Source: Straminergon stramineum (Eukaryota; Streptophyta; Bryopsida; Hypnales; Calliergonaceae). Taken from it: a DNA stretch of 64,000 bases. Below the pieces are notes generated by a model. That model was not told the DNA's origin. It worked only from the letters and a program-made list of their open reading frames with translations, and did not search any database. A program made the position numbers and the translations under genes. The DNA lies in assembly GCA_963920665.1 (NCBI GenBank), contig OY987273.1, forward strand, positions 5,892,501-5,956,500. Direction: 5' to 3'. The first letter of the stretch is position 1; each line of letters opens with the position of its first letter. Positions 59,016 through 64,000 of this stretch are shown piece after piece.

Positions 59016-62000
59016 TTATGGTGAAAATGTGTAATCATTGAGCACCTCATCAATGTCAAGGTTAGAATCATCATCCGACTCCTCCACCCTTTCACTATCA
59101 TCACGGTTGTCATTCTCGTTGTCCTCCCTTGGTACACGTTCATTTTGCACTTCTTGTTCTACCTCTGAATTCACGTTCCGCACTTCAATATCCATGATGC
59201 TGTCGCCGCTAGTTTGCACCAATCATTTAGTCAAACTCAATGCATCTGTTGTTCCATCAAGGTTGGATGTAGGGTGTCGTCCGCCTCTACTGGATTGCCC
59301 AATGTTTCGATTGGAATTGGCTTAACTCATGATGAATCTTTAGACAACATGGTTATGACGTTTGGGATTTCTTTGCAGCCTCTCGTGTATCTTCCTCAAT
59401 CGCTTTTTCTGTCCTCTTGTGCCTTCACGCATGAGCAAGGATGATTCTCCAAGGCCAGAAATTGAGGAGGGTTGAGTGGGTTGCAGAGTAGAGGCATGGC
59501 CTTCATTATCAATTGTCCTAAGGACTATTATGCAAGGGCGGCCTAGTCGCACGGGTTGGTATAGACCTAGTCGCCCTAGCATTGTTTGCATTTCCTCCTC
59601 CACTTAAGGGCACAATACGATTCCGGTTCATAACAGCTTGCAAGGGCAAGTCTAAATCATATTCCTCATTTTCTGTTCTTAAGGGGCTTCGTAATGCAGA
59701 AAGTGGACTGCTTGTATGCACAACATCTTTGACGTGTGTTGGCGGTGTTGCCCCCTCTTGCCTTTCATTTACCTCAGCAATTCAAGTAGCGCTTTGTAGG
59801 TTCATTACCCTTGTAGAACCCTGATCTACAACATTTGGAGATCTTGCTTCCTCAGCTTTTGTGGGCATTGGATTATTTTCACCTTCATTGGGGTTGTTGA
59901 AAGTACTTGCCCTCGTCGGCAATGAATTTATTCGAGGAGGTACATTCCTATCCCTAGTAGAGACGTAGGGTTGCGAGGGCCTTCACGGTGCACGTTGAAC
60001 TTCCTCCTCCTCCTTAGAGTAGTACCTATTATTCTCAATAGTAAATGTATTTCCATAGGTTTGTCTCCGTGGAGGACTGTCTTCTCTACGAATCAATCCT
60101 GCCCACATATTTGCAAGTAGGTGTTCTTCTACCAGCCTAATGTTCTCATTAGCTCAAGCTATTATGACTAGGGTGCCATCCCTCGAGGATCTTATAGCTA
60201 ATGGCTCCTCATTCTCTTCCGAGGTATTTCCATCCATAAGGTACTTTTCGTAGAACATTGCAAGATTGCATCTACATTTCTCACGTTCAAGTTTACTAAT
60301 GGTGTAGATATACACCAATCCTTCCGCCTTGGATGTAGTTAGGCAATTTCACACTTTATTGTGCACAAACGAATACATGCTCCAATTCCTTTCACATGAT
60401 GATGTTGAGCACATCAAAGATAGAACTCTCATTGCAATTTTTGGGAGAACATTGGCACCCACAAGATTCCACCATTGATGAGGCATTAGTTTACACTGTG
60501 TAATATTATGAGCCTCTTCTAAGGGGTCAAAAGGGTCTGTCTTCTCTTCAAACTGGGTGAGCTCCTGCAGTGCCTCCATGTATGATAATCCTAATGACTT
60601 GCTCATTTTTCGAAGCACCCGATGTAAGGCTCTTTTGGCCACACCGTACTTACAAAGGGTTCCTACTTCAATCAAAAAAGGATTTAAGAGTGCCCCTGCA
60701 TAGTGTAGGTCTGTAAGCATCAATTTCCAACGATCCTCGAAATGCTTCTCAAACTTCGTCGCAGTTTCATTATTAAAAAAAAAAAGGTTCATTTCTCAAG
60801 ATCCTCATGTGCTCTTAAAGAGTCTTTATAACCAACCAAGCCTTAGGCATTGCTGGGGTTTTCCCATCAAACACTCGAAGAGCAATAAAGACGGGCTCCA
60901 CCATGTACAAAAAATTATTACACTCCACCCAAAAAGATTCCGAATGAATGTCCTCCTGCGCTATACGGGCTCGCATTTTCAATATATCTCCATTTTAGCA
61001 ACGTTCCAAACTAGCCTCAAATTGCACATATATCTCATCCATTATCATTCAAATCAATGCTGACTTGCACTCCACCACACGGGATATCATGAGGAGGTTC
61101 ACTACAAAGCGTGTTTTAGAAGGCATTTGCAATGCTTTGTCCGGGAAGTACTTCCGGAAGAGAGCCAATGTAGAATGGTACCTCTTGATGTACTTTACAA
61201 TTTGTGTACAACGTAGTACTACTTTCTTCACCATACCATCCTTTGCCTAGTCTTCCAAAAGCAAGTCCAAAATGTGTATTGTGCATCCTTGGGTATACAT
61301 GTGAGGATAATTCTCTTGTAATGCCTTCAAAGTCCCCATCATGACAACGACATTGTCCGTACATAGTTGGATAATGTTGTTGGGGCCAACCTCTTCTATG
61401 TATTGCGCCATCATATTGGTTGTATACGCAATGTCCTTCTCCCCCATGATGTCCACATATTCAAGAAACACATCCCCCACATGACACATGAGCATTAAAT
61501 TCAATAATGGACGGCTAATAGTACCAAACCAACCATCCAAATAAATAGTTGCTCCGTAAACTTTGATAGAGTGCTTTGTCTGCTCAATGACCATTCTAGA
61601 AACACTTTCCTTCTTTGGCTCTATCATTCTTGTACGCAAAGCATTGTATGAGGGCGGTTGGTATCATAGTCTTGATGCCGCTATCTCTTTCACTGCTTTC
61701 ACAAAGGCAAGATGGCGTGCAACATTGAACGCGATGCTAGCCTCATAAAAGAAGGAAGCCCACATGGTATCCAACTTTGCTCTTGTGCTACTTTGTAATG
61801 CCTCATCCATGTTAGTTTGCCTAGAAATGGAAGGGTTATTCCTCTTTCTCAAAATTGTTTGAGGAGTGGAATCTACTAAATCTGTACTAGGAAGCATTGG
61901 TTCATTCGTAGCACTAGGTTCCTCTGACCTCTCCCTACCCCCTTCCAACATAGGCTCAACCACAATCTCATCTACAACATCAAATTCTGGAACCTCCTCA

Positions 62001-62293
62001 TGCATTTGTTCAAAGTTCATATCCTTTGGAACAACCCCACCACAAGTCCTAAACTTTTGCAATACTGCGCATGGGATTTTCTTACATCGCTCCAATGTAG
62101 TCCTATCACCCAATCCAAAGTGACAGAATGCCCGCTTTTATACAAATACAAAGGTCCACCCACAGAAAACACATCTCCATGTATTTCCCGCAAACTGATG
62201 GTTAGTGTCTACAAGTAACCAAGGGTCCCACTCTTTTGTGGCTCTTCTCGTATTGTTAATGGTAGTCCTCCTCCCCTCACCCGGACCAGCCAT
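59016..62293 (-). pseudogene. hAT-superfamily transposase, decayed
   Basis: Starts at ATG 62,293 (MAGPGEGRRTTINNTRR). A BED-type finger follows (WRCVFCGWTF, HFGLGD, CKKIP), then an acidic linker, a substrate-binding/DUF659-like core at 61,639-61,247 (YGATIYLDGWFGTISRPLLN, CTDNVVVMMGTLK, YTQGCTIHILDLLLED) and the diagnostic C-terminal dimerisation block near 60,500-60,350 (WWNLVGANVLPKIAMRVL, then CSTSSCERNWSMYSFVHNK). A long charged tail ends near 59,016 (DDDSNLDIDEVLNDY). Stops near 62,145, 61,664, 61,245 and 61,050, a frameshift in an A-run near 60,780 and another near 59,570 show that it is dead. Similar GGCGACT repeats lie on both sides. In life it would excise its element, leaving 8-bp target duplications. 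Confidence 0.8.
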
Positions 62294-62559
62294 ATTGTCC
62301 CTTGCCTATGGATTCTTAAAACAATATTATCATATGAATTAGAGCCTTGATTTAGAAAAAGTAATGGCAAAGCCACCTCCTTTGAACGGTCTTTTAAACG
62401 ACTCAAACCAAGTCGTTGCCCTCTAAAGAACCAAACATCCACAAGAAGCCTCTTTGGAAGATTCAAGTCATGAGTTCATCCCTCAAGTAAGGTGAAAATC
62501 AAAGTACAACCCTTCAACTTTATATTGCAATCCTGCTAGCACTGCAAGTCGCCCACTAA

Positions 62560-62880
62560 GAGCAAAAATGGGTGCAAGAAAAGGGCGACCTCGTAACAGG
62601 CGCAATCGCCCCATGGGCGATTGCGAGTCAACGGTTTGTACTAGGAGTGCGCTTTCGTATGAAAGGGCAACTATAGGTCTAGGGCAAGACGACTGCGCGT
62701 AGAAGGGGGCGATTGTGGGTCTAGGGGGGTGAGTGCGGGTAGAAGGGGGGCAACTGTGAGTCTAGGGTGGGGCGACTTCAGGTAGAAGGGGGCGACTATG
62801 GGTAGAAGGAGGGGCGACTGCAAGTCTCAGGAGGCGACTTTGAGTACTTGAAGGGCAACTGCACTTACGCTTAGGACCCA
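62560..62880. repeat. GGCGACT-type minisatellite, right of the hAT gene
   Basis: Around ten degenerate ~20-bp units such as gggggcgactatgggtagaa, gggcgattgtgggtctag and gggcaactgtgagtctag. It begins about 270 bp upstream of the transposase start codon. Same strand orientation as the left cluster. Confidence 0.75.
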
Positions 62881-62884
62881 AGGC

Positions 62885-63840
62885 CGTTTCTGTTAACTTG
62901 TTAGCGTTCCATTGTTGGGTTTTAAGATGAAAGTCATCCTAGTTTAGATAGATATTTTATTAAACCCTAAACCCTATCCAAGGGTTTGACTTGGTATTTA
63001 GGGTTACTTCAAAAAAAGATTTTTAGGAATATGGTCATAGACTTTAAGAATACAATTTTTTTTAAACTACCACATGAAGGGAAACTCATTTCAAATCCAT
63101 TCCAACAAACTTTATAAAAAATAAATAGAATTCGCTTGTATTCAAATTTGGAAAAAATTAGGAACTTTTTCTTTCAAATTAAAAAGAAAAATGGGGAACA
63201 ACATTGTTTGATCAAACCATATACATGGAATCCACAACTCAAAATGTGTAACTTCCATTTCTCTATCAATTCCAAAAGTATTCTTTTGAGTACCTTTTTA
63301 TGATGTTTTTTCCCAAATTATAAATCTCAAGAAGAGTCTATACATTCATGGGTTGAAGAACATGGGGATGTTGTCATTTACAATATGTTCAAACCATATG
63401 TTAAAATACAGAAAAATGCAACCATATCAACTTATATTGAAACTCTCATAGGTGATGCAGCTTAAATTTATTGAGGGTTCTTTGTGTAGACTCAAAGTTA
63501 CTAGAATTCTTTTTTTTTTAAAATACTACACAAATTCTGCAAGGAATTAACATTCACATAACTTGAAATCATCAAAATTTGTCAAAAATTCAAATGTTTG
63601 GATCCAAATGCAATTACATTTTCATTCACAAAAAATAAAAATAAATGTTCTTGTATTTCAACAAAAATAAGGACAAAACCTTTTTCTTCATATAGATTGG
63701 AAGAAGTACATAGTCATAAAAGAAACAAGAGCCACCTAATTTATACTCCATCCATTTTTCCTTGTTCTTCCCTTTTTTTTCTTTTCTAGTTTTATTTGGG
63801 CTCTTGCCACTCTCTCTTCCCTCTTCGAAAGAGTTAAGTC
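62885..63840. other. AT-rich, telomere-like word, no gene
   Basis: aaaccctaaaccct at 62,962-62,975 is the reverse complement of the word at about 57,861-57,876, outside the right and left minisatellites. Beyond it the sequence is AT-rich with no convincing ORF. Confidence 0.45.
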
Positions 63841-63849
63841 ATAGTTTCA

Positions 63850-64000
63850 CATCTTATTTTGGATCCACCACTTCTTGAACAATGACATGAACTTGATGTG
63901 TGCCTTTGGCCATGACATCTTCTCCTCCAACTTCTGTTCCAATCTCTTCACAGAAGCTAACTTCATCTTCAACTTCTCTATTTTTGTAGTGGATGACAAA
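63850..64000 (-). pseudogene. Edge of a coding remnant with a coiled coil
   Basis: Read inward from the window end on the minus strand, one frame gives KIEKLKMKLASVKRLEQKLE and then HIKFMSLFKKWWIQNKM before a stop near 63,855. The heptad-like Leu/Lys/Glu pattern suggests true coding sequence cut by the window edge. No family assigned. Confidence 0.3.

Noticed and set aside
57861..62975. Telomere-like words as definite terminal inverted repeats of the hAT element
   Set aside because: Only about 14 bp match, such words are common in this window, and no 8-bp target duplication was identified.
1..64000. tRNA or rRNA genes
   Set aside because: No cloverleaf with the conserved arm sequences and no rRNA-like conserved blocks were noticed on either strand.

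Overview
This window looks like nuclear DNA of a land plant, judged by eye to be AT-rich. The evidence is: scattered degenerate TTTAGGG/CCCTAAA (plant-telomere-like) tracts; long intergenic stretches; coding blocks split by short GT..AG introns; and decayed plant-type transposons (hAT, Mutator-like, LTR/gag-only, a DUF7869-type gene). Several of these protein families feel most familiar from mosses, ferns and lycophytes, so a seedless land plant is my inference; it cannot be proved from this window. I see no rRNA, tRNA or CRISPR, and no clearly intact housekeeping gene. Almost every coding block carries in-frame stops or frameshifts.

Layout. 0-4 kb: short palindrome families and a 48-bp tandem array. 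4.2-7.0 kb: plus-strand transposon genes, including a long DUF7869-like pseudogene. 7.1-7.7 kb: a GGCAACT/GGCGACT minisatellite and a poly-C run. 7.9-10.4 kb: a large plus-strand pseudogene with an internal RING-like cysteine cluster. 12.4-13.5 kb: a minus-strand remnant that resembles part of it. 13.6-19.7 kb: an element bounded by ~1.1-kb direct repeats with a gag-like ORF, into which a second gag-like element is inserted in the opposite direction. 20.4-22.8 kb: tandem repeats and a ~510-bp fold-back.

22.8-38.7 kb is the most interesting part. It is a same-strand (minus) series of intron-containing, partly decayed genes: a small unknown gene; an FCP1/NIF-type HAD-phosphatase-like gene; a ~1,240-codon protein with a ParB/sulfiredoxin-like GQHS motif; and a ~1,150-codon protein joining a second ParB-like motif (DGNHR) to a C-terminal N6/N4 DNA-methyltransferase-like domain in beta-class motif order. 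A short degenerate palindrome (AAGTCNANNCGACTT and AACTC variants) recurs in introns and flanks of this block and in clusters at 3.4-4.0, 29.5-30.2 and 54.5-55.4 kb. I suggest the block is a mobile or formerly mobile multi-gene unit. ParB-plus-methylase arrangements are known from phages and bacterial mobile elements; a spliced plant version deserves attention.

39.6-41.6 kb: two tandem-repeat arrays (periods ~351 and ~170 bp). 45.1-48.8 kb: a Mutator-like transposase gene with an N-terminal zinc cluster, a DDE-like core and a C-terminal SWIM finger. 48.8-55.9 kb: AT-rich and simple-sequence DNA, an inverted-repeat element and palindrome clusters. 55.9-57.8 kb: head-to-head copies of a retroelement leader followed by a third gag-like fragment. 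57.9-62.9 kb: a hAT transposase pseudogene (BED finger, central hAT region, C-terminal dimerisation region) flanked on both sides by the GGCGACT minisatellite. The last ~150 bp hold the edge of another minus-strand coding remnant.
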